NCBI GenBank assembly: GCA_023101725.1
Contig: JALJCO010009116.1
Location: 248,001 to 312,000, forward strand
DNA: 64,000 bases
Source of the DNA: Atherinomorus stipes
Lineage: Eukaryota; Chordata; Actinopteri; Atheriniformes; Atherinidae
Direction: 5' to 3'
Shown: positions 30,484-42,334 of the stretch, one piece after another
Position numbering within the stretch: the stretch's first letter is position 1
How the letters are laid out: the number at the start of each line of letters is the position of its first letter
Notes under the pieces: model-generated
What the model saw: the letters and a program-made list of their open reading frames with translations, nothing else
Database searches by the model: none
What the model was told of the DNA's origin: nothing
Translations under genes and position numbers: made by a program

Positions 30484-31345
30484 GACTGCATTTACATGCA
30501 GCCAATAACCCTTTCACAAACAGAATATTAGCAATAACTTGGTTGCGCACGGTCAAGTGAAAATCGGCAAAAACCTGAAAATGCTCCCTGGGTTACTTTT
30601 CTTCTAACCTGTATATTCGGTCTTGTCAATGTGTATTGGAATATCTCCATCGAAAGGAACATTAAATTGTGTCCTGCACATGTTTTGTCTGCAAGGACTC
30701 TTGGTCTTTTGAGTCGTCTACAGGGAGTACTTGCACCAGCGATCAGACGGTACTCTGCACAGCTTGCTAGTTTATATAGTACTATGGTAACAAGCATTGC
30801 GAGAGGAACTGGTGTGGGAACAGTTACTTCACCGGGCACCACCGGGCTTGGCAAAGTTTGGAAAAAGTTCCTGAAGGATTGGCATGACAGGAAAATTGTC
30901 ACGGCAGTCAGTATCAGTGAACTTCATCATTACAACTGGTTCCCAGCAGTCCTGACTGCGCACCTTCATCTTAAGTGTCTGGGGCGCTCTGGTGGAGATG
31001 GGAAGCACACAGATGTGGATGGCACACAGCTCCATTTCCCATTTCCACCACACATTCTCTACCTCTATCAATGAGAACCATGACGTACAACAGTGTCAAG
31101 TTCTGCTGGTGGGTCAGTACCAGCACCAAAGCACAAACAAAGGCGACTGCTATCGGCTCCGGTAGTTCATTCTCCACCATTATCATGACATTCTGCATGC
31201 GCCGCGGTTTTGGTCGGGATATTTGAGTGGATTACAGTAATCAGTTATACTGGAGTAACTGTGTGCTCACTGTGTGTGATTCTTAATCCTTTAGAAACCA
31301 GAATTTTGACCTTAACTTGAATATTGATGGCATGTAAATGTAGTC
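30484..31345. mobile_element. Harbinger/ISL2EU-like DNA element
   Basis: The ends GACTGCATTTACATGCAGCC and TGGCATGTAAATGTAGTC form an imperfect inverted repeat of about 17 bp and are flanked by AAT on both sides, a 3-bp target duplication. The interior is GC-richer than the flanks, with a 147-codon open frame on + (30631-31074) and a 124-codon frame on - (30902-30528) that overlap. I cannot assign either to a transposase family. The CATTTACATG end style is known from ISL2EU/Harbinger-type fish elements; that is recognition, not proof. Confidence 0.6.
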
Positions 31346-31741
31346 AATGAAGAGAAGATGACCTGTAAAAATATGATCTCTGCTGACAGGTCTCATCAGA
31401 ACCCTCCCTGCTGCATGTTGGATCAGATGAAGGCTTTTCAGAACGTTTCTGGGATAGCACAGCAATGACACATCATTCATTTTTCATTAAGATTGTGAAA
31501 TCCTCCACTAGAAGCGAAAACTTTCTTCTTGTTCTCAAGGCAGCAAGAACAAAATGATGTCATTTGGTTTTTGTGGCTTGTTCTCACACACACGGAACTT
31601 GCTTTTCTTCAGCCTCCAAGAAGTATTGAGTGATTGGTCGGACATTCAAGGTGGTTGATGTGGAGAAGGTTGAATGGATAGTTTTAAACAGGTGATCGAG
31701 GTGGTGAGAAAGTATGAAAATGTAAATGGCACACAAGTGTG

Positions 31742-32060
31742 CAGGTGTGTGTGTGGGTGCGTTTTTGCAACATTGTGGGGACCATGTTCCGGATTTTTAC
31801 CGTCACTGTGGGGACGTCTTCCCCTCGTGGGGACATTTTCCCGGTCCCCACGGGTACAAACCCCGTTTTGAGGGTCAAGATTAGGTTTTAGAGATTAAGT
31901 TACAATTAGCTTTTGGTTTGGGTTAGGACAAGGGTTAGGTTTAGGCAATCAGTTATGGGGGTTAGGTTTAGGGTAAGGGGCTAGGAGATGCATTATGTCA
32001 ATGGATATACCCCACGGGGATATAAGAACAAATATGTGTGTGGGTGTGGGTGTGTGAGGG
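31742..32060 (+). repeat. GTGGGGAC repeat with GGGTTAGG-rich core
   Basis: Repeated GTGGGGACC and GTCCCCAC blocks (31776-31858) are followed by a core rich in GGTTAGG/TTTAGG (31918-31985: GGGTTAGGTTTAGG occurs twice in variant form) and a distal CCCCACGGGGATATAAG. It is flanked by GTGTGTG tracts on both sides. It is a common teleost repeat; the telomere-like units are degenerate. Confidence 0.65.
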
Positions 32061-32089
32061 GCGGCTGATATTAAAAATGATATTGGTTC

Positions 32090-33720
32090 ATGTGTAGTGA
32101 GGAAGATAACCTGATGTTCCTGACCTCCAGAGTTTAAAACTTTCTCCAATCCTACAGCTCTACCTGAACCGAATGAAAACACATTTTTTCCGCAGTGATA
32201 ATTGTGTTAAATCATAATGTTTTTCCAACGTGCATCTGTAGCATTTAAGGCCTGAAAGCCTCACTGTGGATTCTAATTAAGTCTCTGGATGCATTTCTCT
32301 TTTTGCATCATTCAGGGAAAAAAAGAAAAACAGGTCTGTGACTAATTTACAGAAAGATAATTTGCTTCAGCTCCGAACATTAGCACTTCATTTACGTCCT
32401 CTGCTCTCAGCTGTCTATATTTAACATCGGCTGCTCTGCTCTGACATTCATACATTATTCATTCTGGGAACCTGCATCACCTGCCTGAGGAGGACTCCTC
32501 TGCCTCACCTTTAGATCCTCCTCATTAATGCTCCAGCAGCCTTTTACATGAATTAGTTTTTACTTTTTTCATTCCCGCTCGCAGCTGTTTCCTCCTCTGC
32601 TGTTCTCAGTCCATGGTGTTGAGTTGTCAGAGGAGAAATTAGAGGCTGATTAAAAAGTGGCAAACAAGTGGAAGTGATGCAGGAATGTGTTCGATCAGAT
32701 GTGTTTGCATATCAGACCCGGACCTGTGTTTGGTGAGGAAGCTGAACTCTCTGTCTGTTAGTGTATTCTCTGCTCAGTCGGCCCCGTTTGCTGAACTGCT
32801 GATGTTGTCATGATGAACTCTGGGTGCTTCTGAAGCAGTGAGGGGAGGGTTTTTCTTGTTTGGCTGAAAGCCTGGAGAATCAATATTCTCTCTCCTGAAG
32901 GTGTTCCACCATGTTTTAAGGCTAAGTCTTAATTTCCACAAGAATAAGAAAATCTAAGAAGTCAGATGAAGTACTGTAGTTCTTAGACTCCAATATCAAA
33001 ACAAACAAACCCTGGTCTCAATAAAACGAAGAAATTTTGGTTTTGTTTTAGCAAAATTTCACTTTTAAAACAAAGTGTGCCGACTTAGTAGATTACTGTT
33101 AGTGATTGGCCAGAGCAGAATATGAAGCAAAGAAGAAAACAACAAAAATTGTTGTTGCTGTTGTTTTGACCTTGGCTTCTTCTAACAGTAAAGTGTCCAA
33201 CCAAACAGTATCCTACGTCACTTCCTCCTCGCTCTTCTTCTTGATGCATACCAGCATACTTCACTTCCTTTTTTGCTCACTGAATAGTCAGTTTGCTAGT
33301 GAACTGAGACCCACGACTTTCATTGGCTTTACCAGGATGCAGTTGGTGTTCACACTGCACAAAAGGAGGTGGACGATCCTTAGAAATGGACAACAGTCCG
33401 TTTAAAGTGGACCAAATATCCAAAACATGAACAAACCCTAAATGGGAAACTGTGCTGGACTTGATGGGGTGGGTGGGAGAATTGACAAATGGGAGGAAGC
33501 TGTTGGTCAGTGTATAATCACACTTTTTCTCCTCTCTTTATTTATTTTTAGTTCTATCTTCTGTTGTATGTTGGAGGTAATTTTGGAAAGAAAGACGAGT
33601 GTGTCAAGAAAAAGAGGAAAAGAAGTTTACGGGCTATGATTCAGATGTTTGGGAAAAAATTAGAAATTGCATCTTAAATGGAACTGATTTTCAACCCCTA
33701 TCCCCAGTTACAGTATACCT
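32090..33720. other. Unannotated intron stretch, apparently single-copy
   Basis: No exon is recognised. 32210-32600 lacks any repeat signature and has balanced composition (for example GATTCTAATTAAGTCTC, ATTCATACATTATTCATTC, CTCCTCATTAATGCTCCAGC). It may hold a conserved regulatory element, but that needs alignment. Confidence 0.35.
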
Positions 33721-33778
33721 AGACTGGACATGATAACACATTGATCTACATTGATGGTATTGGCAGTATTGATGGTAT

Positions 33779-34050
33779 CAGGGGTGACAGTAGCGGGCCG
33801 TCTGATAACCGGAGGGTTGATGGTTGAAATCCCTCTTCATCTCAGTCATTCTACCATTATGTCATCATGTCACCTTGCCCCCAGTGTTGGCATCACTGCT
33901 GTATGAATATGTATGAATGTTTGGTGGTCGTTGATTGGCAGTCATGTTTCCATCAGTTTGCCTCAGGGCAGCCATCACCGTCGTGTGAATGTGGGGTGAA
34001 TGAATAAGGGATTCAATGTAAAGCACTCTGGGAGCCTTGAAAAGTACGAA
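33779..34050 (+). mobile_element. tRNA-derived SINE, old copy
   Basis: Same family as 19258-19600. The head is decayed (GGTGACAGTAGCGGG... and box-B-like GGTTGAAATCC at 33822-33832). It is followed by TTGGTGGTCGTTGATTGGCA, TTGCCTCAGGGCAGCCATCA, GTGTGAATGTGGGGTGAATG and the tail AAGCACTCTGGGAGCC. Confidence 0.75.
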
Positions 34051-34379
34051 CTCTGATCTATTCCTATGATACATTGTTTCACTGGTCAACAGCCTAGAAA
34101 GCATCAGTCCAAATTATGGAAAATATGGATTCAAGATTAATTTGAAGTTTAAGATATACAGTAATATTCTTGAAGATATTACTGTATTCTTTACGAAAGT
34201 CTTGTGTGGGACTAGTTGTTGTTATCCCATACTAAATACCTGTGACACCATTGAGACTTTGAGATGGACTGAGGGAGTGAAGAAAGTCTCTGTGGGATTG
34301 TTGGGTGAGTGATGACATCTTCTGGGTTATCAAGTGGGACCATCCCTCCTCAATGTTTCACTGATGGGCCATCAACACC

Positions 34380-35540
34380 TCCAGGGGGTTCAGCAATGAA
34401 TCCTTCTTTTTTTGTTGCATCATAAGTTCACCACCTAGATGCCATCAACCCACATGAGGACTTAGGTGGAGTTCTTCCTCTTTGTTCACAGCCACTGATT
34501 CCCATCTTCACCAGCTTTAGATCCTCGACTACCTGCTGATGGGCCTTCCCTTGCACCCCCATTTCCTTGTGCAGCCTGGACTTTGAGATTGGCAACAAAC
34601 CCTCTCCAGCCTACTTCCACTGGTCTGACCCTCGTATTTCAACCTTGCTGCAGTGCATTGGTGGCAAGTTCTGTGTCCCTCAGGTTCTTATGTTGGTCGG
34701 CCTCCTTTCCCAGGGCACCATGAACTTGATGATGTACAGTATACATGCCTGAGCCAAGCTGCTGACCATAGCACAAGGTTTGGATGTGATCTCAGAGGGG
34801 AACCAGAGTTTTTGGACTAAGCCAACAATCAGCTTCCAATCACATGTACCATTCAGCCACCAAGCTTAATGTCATGTTTCCAGCACTAATGCAAGGTACT
34901 TTATCACCTGGTTGTGCCGCCAGGTGTAATGGCCTTGGGTGAGGCTGGTCTTGCAGCACACAAAGATATGCTTCAGTGGTACTGGAGTCAAGCAGAATGG
35001 ACATGTGGGGTCTGGTTCTTGGGGGATGGTCGGACATCACTGGCAGCCTCGATGATGAAGCTTGTTCTGAATGTCTCAGTTTCCTACAACTCTTTCCAAG
35101 AGATCTTCCTTTCATCCACTCCTTCTCATGTCATCCACTGTCTCTGCCTTGCCGGTGCCATTGCTTTTGTGCACCTGTCTGATTCCTCTTGCAGACGTAC
35201 TTCCTGCAATGCCAGCTTGCATCTTTGCGGCTGAGAGGCTTTGTTCCAGGCCAGAGTGAACTTTAACTCCTCCAATAAGAGGAGTTTGCTGTAGAGCCCA
35301 ATGCTACTGAAGCATTTCTATGCACGGTAGCCGACCAATCTCTCCAGCTTCTCCATCTTTGAGACTGGAATGTCATACAGAATTAGTGGTCACTTGAGGC
35401 GCTGGAGTAGCCTGAATTGCATGCAGCAGAGCTTCAGCTTGCCAGGAAGCAGGGTTCTGTCAGTGTCCTCTAGGCTGGTGGATTCATCCTTTCTGAGCTG
35501 ATCTACCTGCTGATGTTTGGGTTGGAATCAGTCTTGCTTT
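34380..35540 (-). pseudogene. Decayed non-LTR retrotransposon ORF2 C-terminal region
   Basis: On the minus strand, about 35020-34870 reads DPTCPFCLTPVPLKHIFVCC, then KTSLTQGHYTWRHNQVIKYL and ALVLET before a stop. This is a C-x2-C-x8-H-x4-C knuckle followed by the YTWRHNQV block found at the end of several LINE ORF2 proteins. Upstream, about 35520-35030, the frame is interrupted repeatedly but keeps recognisable pieces (QTPLIGGVKVHSGLEQ). Stops and frameshifts show it is dead. The clade is not settled. Confidence 0.75.
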
Positions 35541-35544
35541 CATT

Positions 35545-35925
35545 CTCAGATCATCTCAAATTAAAACTGATTCAGATCTTTTGCACATGCTCCAGAGTTT
35601 TCAAACTTTTTTCTTTCATCAGTACATTTCAGAAACTGTGAAAGTGATATTTTTATGGGGCAAGTTACATCTGTGCTGAGAATTCACCTCTACTTTCATG
35701 TACAGTGACTTTCCACAGAGAAAGTCGGACGCTGCAGGACATCTTAAACCTTTTCTCATGCAGTCCACAGCGATGAGGTGTCAGACAAACTTTGGTCAAT
35801 AACTTCATTCCCCTCTTGTCCTTGTATACTAGATCAAGGACCCAAGCAATAACAGCAGCTCGATTATACTGAGCTCAGTTCTGAAAGTGCTCTTCAGTCA
35901 CATATCAGGTTCCACAAAAAGCTTA
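35545..35925. other. Unannotated intron stretch
   Basis: No feature recognised. Confidence 0.4.
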
Positions 35926-35933
35926 TTTATACA

Positions 35934-36412
35934 CAAAAATCAAATCTTACCAAGTATATTTTTCTAATTTCTAGTCAAAATATCTCATCACACTCAAAAT
36001 AAGACAAAATCACCTAAAGAGAAACATTTCAGTGCGATGTAGGAACTTGCAAAAGCATCTTATTTCAAGAAATTTTCTCAAAAGAATTTCACTTGTTCCA
36101 TTGGCAGAAAAAAAAACCCCAACAACTATACAATACAGTATATACATATATATGTATATATATTTTAAAACTTATTTTAAGATTGGCCAAGATCTTTTTT
36201 TGCTTGCAATTAGAAAAAGAAACATTGCCAACAGAACAAGTGAAATTTTCTTGATAAAATTTCTTGAAATAATATGCATTTGTCTTAAAACAAGTTCCTA
36301 TATCTCACAGAAATGTTTCTCCAAAGGTGATTTGTCTTATATTGGGAGTGATGAGATATTTTGACTAGAAATGAGAAAAATATACTTGGTAAGATTTGAG
36401 TTTTTGCAGTGT
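35934..36412. mobile_element. Palindromic teleost MITE (CACTGCAAAAA-type)
   Basis: The arm at about 35940-36100 (AATCTTACCAAGTATATTTT, CTAGTCAAAATATCTCATCA, AAAATAAGACAAAATCACC) is the near reverse complement of 36255-36408 (GGTGATTTGTCTTATATTGG, GATGAGATATTTTGACTAG, TACTTGGTAAGATTTGAGTT). The element therefore folds into a hairpin with about 160-bp arms and a loop containing a TATACATA repeat. The right end reads TTTTTGCAGTG, i.e. CACTGCAAAAA. Confidence 0.85.
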
Positions 36413-36414
36413 TT

Positions 36415-38500
36415 TCATAGTGTAAACTCATCAGCAGTTTAAACGCATTGATTTCATGTAACTGTTGAATAACTATTGTCTGTTATTCGCATGTTAAACC
36501 CAAATTAAATACATTTGTAAATTAGTAACAGTAAAACGGTTCCAGTTCTGCTAGTTTCATGGCTTTAATTATGACCCTTGTAGGAATTGTGGGAATAAAC
36601 AGTAGGAATCATCGTTATTGGGGATCTATGCTGAATGGATTCACATGGCTAACAAATTACTGGTGCACATGCACAGAGAAATGGCTGCATTAGTGGTGTG
36701 GAAGAACTTAAATAGCATGAGCAAATCCAACACCTCTAGACCGGATCGGACCGGACCGGACTGGTTTGGACTGGACTGGACTACAGACAGTGCACTATGA
36801 TGACCTTCTATCACTGCATCAGTGCTGGATCGCTTATGTCTGAATGGTAGCAAACGTATAGAAGCTGATTAATGGGTTTGTGATTCCGCATCAGAGCAGA
36901 ATTATTTATACATAAAGCATCAGAACTGATCCTCATCTGAACTTGGATCCAGTTATCTAGTACAGAGCAGCTGTGACTGTGTTTGAAGCAGGATCTATCA
37001 AATTTTTTACCTTCTGGAGTCCTGCTGTGCTGTAAACAAACAGGGCAACTGAGCCACTAAGGTCTAAAGATGACAAACAGGCGGCCATGTTTGGCTGGAA
37101 TCCAGAAACCTCCAGCACGGTGCGAGGCGAGATCATTTCCTGTGCAGCGCCCCGGCTCTCGCCAGATGAGATGAATCGCCTCAACTGCAGCAGTTTCCTC
37201 TCATAAATATTCATGGGGCGAGGCGTGGCAGCACGCGAGCCAGCCTGGAAAACTCCAGGAAACCGTTGAACCCTGAACACTCTCCATGCACACCAACCCC
37301 CACCTCCCAGCTCCAGCAGCAGCGTGTCGCCAAAGCACAGCCAGCTGGATTTATAGCCACTTATAAAGATTAGTGATGCATCCCACATGCAGCATTCACA
37401 CACATACACATGCTGAAATGGCAGTCTGACACACCGAAGTGTCAGATGAAACGCTGTATCTCCATCTATTAGCTGAACCTGCTTTCTCTTGTCACAGGTT
37501 GCAGGGTGTCGGAGTCTTTTTTAACCACCGTAGGGTACACCCTGGACATGACACCAGCCAGACAACGTGTTACTCACCCTGCAGCCAATTATAATCCCCA
37601 CCGACCTGAGATGATGGAGAGTTCCAACCAGTTCACACTCAATTCAGAATGTGTTACAACTCTGAAAATTCATTTCTACATCTGCTTAGTAAAACTTCAC
37701 TTTAACCCCTAAAACTCCAGGAGGTTCACAATCCAGCCACAAACCGTCGTGTTTATTCAGAGACTATATCTGGTAAATCCACAATGATCCATGATAACAC
37801 CATTATTTATCCCATTTCCATCATAAAAACATCACTATCACTACTATGTTGCTAAGAGACCTCTATTTGGACCTGGAAATGATGATGAAGACACTTCCTG
37901 TCAAACTTTCCACCAATCAGAGAGCTTGAATTGACAGTAATGTCCAATCAGGAGCAGCCAAAGATCAACAGGTGAGCAGAAAGTTCTGTATGTGTCTGAA
38001 AAGAAGAAAAATAATGTTCCTCTATGGCTGGAATAAAGAAAGAAGAGCTTTCTGATGCAGCTGAGGTGGAGTTGGTTTGTGAGGATAGAAGGTAAATAGT
38101 AGCAGAAATAAATGGAAACGATGGAAAAGTGGAAACATGGAAATTTCTGTTGTGTGTTTGTTTCAATGCCTGAAAGCCAAGACTAGAGAGATGATATGCA
38201 GATGAGAAAAGGCTTCACTGTTGATGTGTGTGGTATTTCTACAAAGTTCTGTGTAATAAAATCTGGTTCTGGTTGGTCTTCATGGTGCTATATCTATTGA
38301 TACATTCATTTTACATCATTTTAGCCTCATAATCTGACAACAGAGGCTGAACTGGAACATGATGACTGGATAGTGACTGGGATTAAATTTCCAGCTTCCT
38401 GATTTAGATTTAAAAAACAAACAAACAAATGAATAACACAAAACAAAAAACACCACCAACAACAAAAAACAAACAGGGGAAACAGCAATAACTGGTTTGT
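36415..38500. other. Unannotated intron stretch
   Basis: Contains a short GGACC/GGACT simple repeat (36737-36783) and a GC-richer, apparently unique patch at 37070-37340. The segment 37530-37620 (GTAGGGTACACCCTGGACAT) resembles a reversed SINE body, weakly. A 150-codon minus frame (37409-36957) has no recognisable domain. Confidence 0.35.
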
Positions 38501-38504
38501 AGTT

Positions 38505-38975
38505 TTAAAGGTACAGTGTGTAAGAATTACTGACATCTAGTGGTAAAGATGAAAATGATAAGATAAGAAATTATGTTTTCTTTCAAATTACTTCATATTC
38601 CAAGCACTGTCGTAAATGTACGGTGGCCGTCAGTGGCCAAAATTCTCTTATGTCTTTTAAGGAATTACTGATCCCAAACAGTCTCTAACTAAATAAACAA
38701 AGCTGGTCCAGCAGTTTTAAAGTTCAGAGGGTTCTGACTTCACACACAGTATTTTGTCCATTCAAGGACTTTGTAGTAAAAATGGCGGCACAAATATGGC
38801 AGCCTCATGTATGTGCACCCCCAAAAAAGTAGATATAAATGACTCATTCTAAAAAAAAAAAAACACATAACAGCTATTAGTGCAGCAATTACACATCAAT
38901 AGAAACAAGGTTTTGAATTATATATCACATTTTTCTGCCATTGACCTTTGATTTTGTTGCAGACTGCACCTTTAA
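38505..38975. mobile_element. TTAA-flanked MITE, copy 1
   Basis: TTAA (38505-38508) + AGGTACAGTGTGTAAG ... GCAGACTGCACCT + TTAA (38972-38975). The terminal repeats are AGGTACAGTGTGTAA against AGGTGCAGTCTGCAA. The interior has ACTGACATCTAGTGGTAAAG and GGAATTACTGATCCCAAACA. It is the same element as 43849-44363 in opposite orientation. TTAA duplication suggests piggyBac or Kolobok. Confidence 0.85.
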
Positions 38976-38979
38976 GGTT

Positions 38980-39920
38980 TGTTTTGCTTGTTGGCTCCAT
39001 TGTTATGGTTAAAATAACCCAAAGCAACATTAAAACCCTTTCCAGTGAAGTCGTGTTGGCTCAATGGGAACATGAGTCTTGTACCCGTGCGGTCTTCTTT
39101 GGAACAGCATGGATTCTGCTTCAGATCCAGATCTCATCTTTTATTGTCGCCTCTGAAACCCTGAGAGAGGAGATGGTGCTGGATTGATTTGATGCACAAC
39201 ACATTTCACTCTCCCATTGGTGGGAATGCCTGGATCTCCTTTTGGATCTGGAGTCCTTTAACAATATCTGGTTAGACCGGCAGAATAACACAACTGTGTT
39301 GCAGCAAAGAACAGTAAAGACCTGTACATTGAGCTGAGAGGTAGCAAAATGTGGCGATTCCAATGTTGGAGAGGAAAAAGGTGTGAAAAGATCATCTTCT
39401 CAAGCTGGTGGCAACTTTCTGATCCTAAGAAATCTTCTTAAGCATTAATCCACCACTACAGTAACCCCACTTTGATGTGGGACCCTCTGATCCGTGAATA
39501 AGCTGTAGGTTTTTGTGATGTTGGCATCCAGTGGAGGAACCCAAAAAAGAGAACATAGCCAAGTAAAATCTAAGTAAGAGAAGGACTCCTGTCTCTTTCT
39601 GCCTTCAAGCTGATCAGTTTTATGTGTTTTCTTTTTAGAAGAAGAAAAACAGAAAATTTAAGAAAAGCTCGTAGACAAAAAGCAGAAGACATATTTCCAT
39701 CTTTTCCATCCTGGATCAGCAATCCAAGCCACTTTTGGTTTTAACAAACAGCGGTATTATCTTCACACAGCAGCTGGCCAATGATTTCTTTCAACTTCAA
39801 TATAAAAACCAGACATAAGCAGCTTCAAAGCAAGTCAGTCTGTAGCAGCAGCAGCTGCACCGTAGTCACATGACTCTGAAAGGAATGCTGGGAAATGAAG
39901 TTCTTCCAGGATAACAGGGG
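38980..39920. other. Unannotated intron stretch
   Basis: No feature recognised. Confidence 0.4.
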
Positions 39921-39924
39921 CTTT

Positions 39925-40190
39925 TCTACATGCTGGACCAACGCTGATGGAACAAGATCTCGTGAAATTTCGTAACGGAACGACAAGCTATTGCAAGATT
40001 ATATCAGTAAATATGTCGGTCTACAAAAACCAATAGATATTTTTCAATATAAAATCCAATGCCGAACATTTCGGCCAGTATATGGGGAAGTGGGATTAAG
40101 TAATTAGGATTAATAAAGCAAATATTATTATTATTGTTATGTTATGATATCGGTAGGCCGATAATATCGAACATCTGTATTAATAATTCA
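39925..40190 (+). mobile_element. Decayed hAT-like MITE, family G
   Basis: GGAACAAGATCTCGTGAAAT and TTTCGTAACGGAACGACAAG match the palindrome-containing block of family G at 44580-44645, here with CpG sites lost. The rest (ATATGTCGGTCTACAAAAAC, GCCGAACATTTCGGCC, TATCGGTAGGCCGATAATAT) is typical of fish hAT element interiors. Confidence 0.55.
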
Positions 40191-40382
40191 TGAGGGCCAT
40201 CACCAGGACCCCATCCTGAGTCGGGCTGTACCTACATGTCCTTTCTGAATCTGAACCAGTAAGAACTGGTTCTGAACTTTGGTAAAACTGCATCAACACG
40301 GAACAAAATGAAATTTCATGTGACATGATAAATGAGGTAACATGATAATAACATGTTAAACAGATTTAAACATGTACAGTCA

Positions 40383-40872
40383 TCCTCAAAATTATTCATA
40401 ACCTCCAATTAAATAAGGAAAAAAATCAGCTGTCAGTGAAATAAGATGATGAACAAAAGTAATAATAAATATAAATTCTATGAAAATCATGACACTGATT
40501 TTGAATTATGGTTTTAATGAAATATAAAAAACAAACAAACAAAAAATAAAACAAGTGAACAAGCATGATGGGGCTCCTGGACTAAAATGTTGCTGAGCAA
40601 CACTTTGAGACAATCACTGCAATCAGGTGTTTTCTGTAACGTCCAATCAGACGTCTGCACCTGTGGACAGGTATTTTAAACCAATGTTCATGAGCAAAGT
40701 GCTTTAATGTGTCTGGGACAGTTTTGCAAAGCAATGTTTGATTTCACAAAATAATAATTTTGCAAATATTTATTTATTATTAGTTTATTTAGTTTCTTGT
40801 TATTTGAATTATGATTGTGAATTTAACCTTTCTTTAATGGGAGGGTTTGAACAAATTCGAGGACGACTGTAT
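40383..40872 (+). mobile_element. Family B MITE, full length
   Basis: The left end ACAGTCATCCTCAAAATTAT and the right end AACAAATTCGAGGACGACTG are inverted. The second arm blocks are CCTCCAATTAAATAAGG and CTTTAATGGGAGGG. The interior is as in 21557-22060. TA flanks fit Tc1/mariner. No open frame. Confidence 0.9.
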
Positions 40873-40879
40873 CTCCATG

Positions 40880-42129
40880 TTTCTATAAAGATCTACAGCT
40901 GTTCAACATCATGGTGATTTGTCTCAGACGTTCTCTGGAGATGTTTTGCTGTAGAAAAACGTTTTCTTCGTCTGGCCTCGTCTTTTTTGCTCCACCATGT
41001 CGCAGCGCTACAGAAGATTTCCCCCCAGTTTCATGCAGAGCTCTGGGAAAGTGCCGTGCACGGTCCCTGGTGGTGATTTTAAACGCTGGATGCAACATGT
41101 TTGCTTTCTTCCTCTCTTAGTCGAGCAGGTTAGACATGTTGAAGTTGTATTTCTGCATCTTCTGTTCTGTCCTGGCCACGTTTCCACACATGGACGATGC
41201 TCATGCACACGGTCACCTTGCAACAAACTAAAACTTATCAGTCAGAACCTGAAACTCACATATTCTTCCTTTAAGATGCTCTATTTTGCTTTGATTTCAA
41301 TTTGCTGCTTCACTGAATTATTTCATGAGGGGGATGAAGTGTACTTTACTTCTGTACCAAGGATCCACCATATGATGCCACCGCATGGTGTGATGCTGAT
41401 AGTGTTAGATTGTCGCTCGGCAGGAAGTTGGAAATCTCCGCAGGGTGTTTTTCATAGACATGAACTGAAGAGAACGGCTGACATGAAAGAGGGAGGACAA
41501 TTTAATGCACGCTGTGAGTCATAGCTGATCTGATTAAACTTGAAAAAAGCAGCGTTAATGTCCTTTATATAAACTCTGGAGCCAGCAGTTTGTGTCCTCT
41601 GGCGTCCACCCCCGAAGACATAAAGGTTAGAAATACAGGCTGTGTGACGCGGCCACGTCAGCCGGCTCCGACCCTGTCAGCTCGCGTCGTGAGCCGGGAC
41701 GTGTCGGAGAGGTTGGGACCTTCAGAGAACTGTCGTCTGCGTTTAAAACCAGAGCATCTTCACTGACCTGGAAAACTTTCACATTTCAGTTTGTTTGAGC
41801 TGAAGTGGACTCCAGAGAAATGTCACATCAGCTTTACCAGCCACAGTCACACGCGCAGAGTCACTGCAGCCTGCAGACACATCGGTGGCTTCGCTGCTCG
41901 TCACCACGTTCGCTTTCCTCCCGCAGCAGCGACGTCAAGCTGCATCAGCGGGAGGGGATGACAGCCTGGTGGCGGGATGACACAGTCCTGACGTCACAAC
42001 AGCTCTGCGATCGCTTCAATCAACCGACAGGAAACTGTTGCATAACTGGGAATGAACAGTCCATCATCCTACCTCAGCTTCTTCCAGAACATGAAAGAAA
42101 ATTGGACAAAATATTGATCACTTTGCCGG
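40880..42129. other. Unannotated intron stretch
   Basis: No gene is assigned. 41640-41720 is GC-rich (GACGCGGCCACGTCAGCCGG, with a CRE-like ACGTCA). The overlapping open frames at 40911-41524 lack domains and splice context. Confidence 0.3.
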
Positions 42130-42192
42130 AGTGAAATTACTGGATGCCTAAATTTCTGCCATGGGAGATTAATAAAGTTTTTATCTATCTAT
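42130..42192 (+). repeat. LINE-type 3' end with TATC tail
   Basis: GGGAGATTAATAAAGTTTTT followed by ATCTATCTAT is the usual ending of a teleost LINE (GGGATTAATAAAGT plus TATC repeats). The body upstream is not recognised. Confidence 0.45.
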
Positions 42193-42328
42193 GTAAAATC
42201 AGTGTCAGGATTTTCATAGAATTTTGATTTATTATTACTTTGATCAATTTTGAGTCATATCACTGGCAGCTGTTTTTTTCCTTCTTCAGTTGGAGCGTAT
42301 GGATAATTTTGAGGACTGTGGATACATG
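42193..42328 (-). mobile_element. Family B MITE, end fragment
   Basis: Reverse complement of the left end of family B: AATCAGTGTCAGGATTTTCA through CTGGCAGCTGTTTTTTTCC to GGATAATTTTGAGGACTG. Truncated after about 135 bp; it abuts the LINE tail. Confidence 0.75.
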
Positions 42329-42334
42329 CTATGG

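Noticed and set aside
36957..37409. 150-codon minus-strand frame
   Set aside because: No recognisable domain, no splice signals tied to it; weak composition support only.
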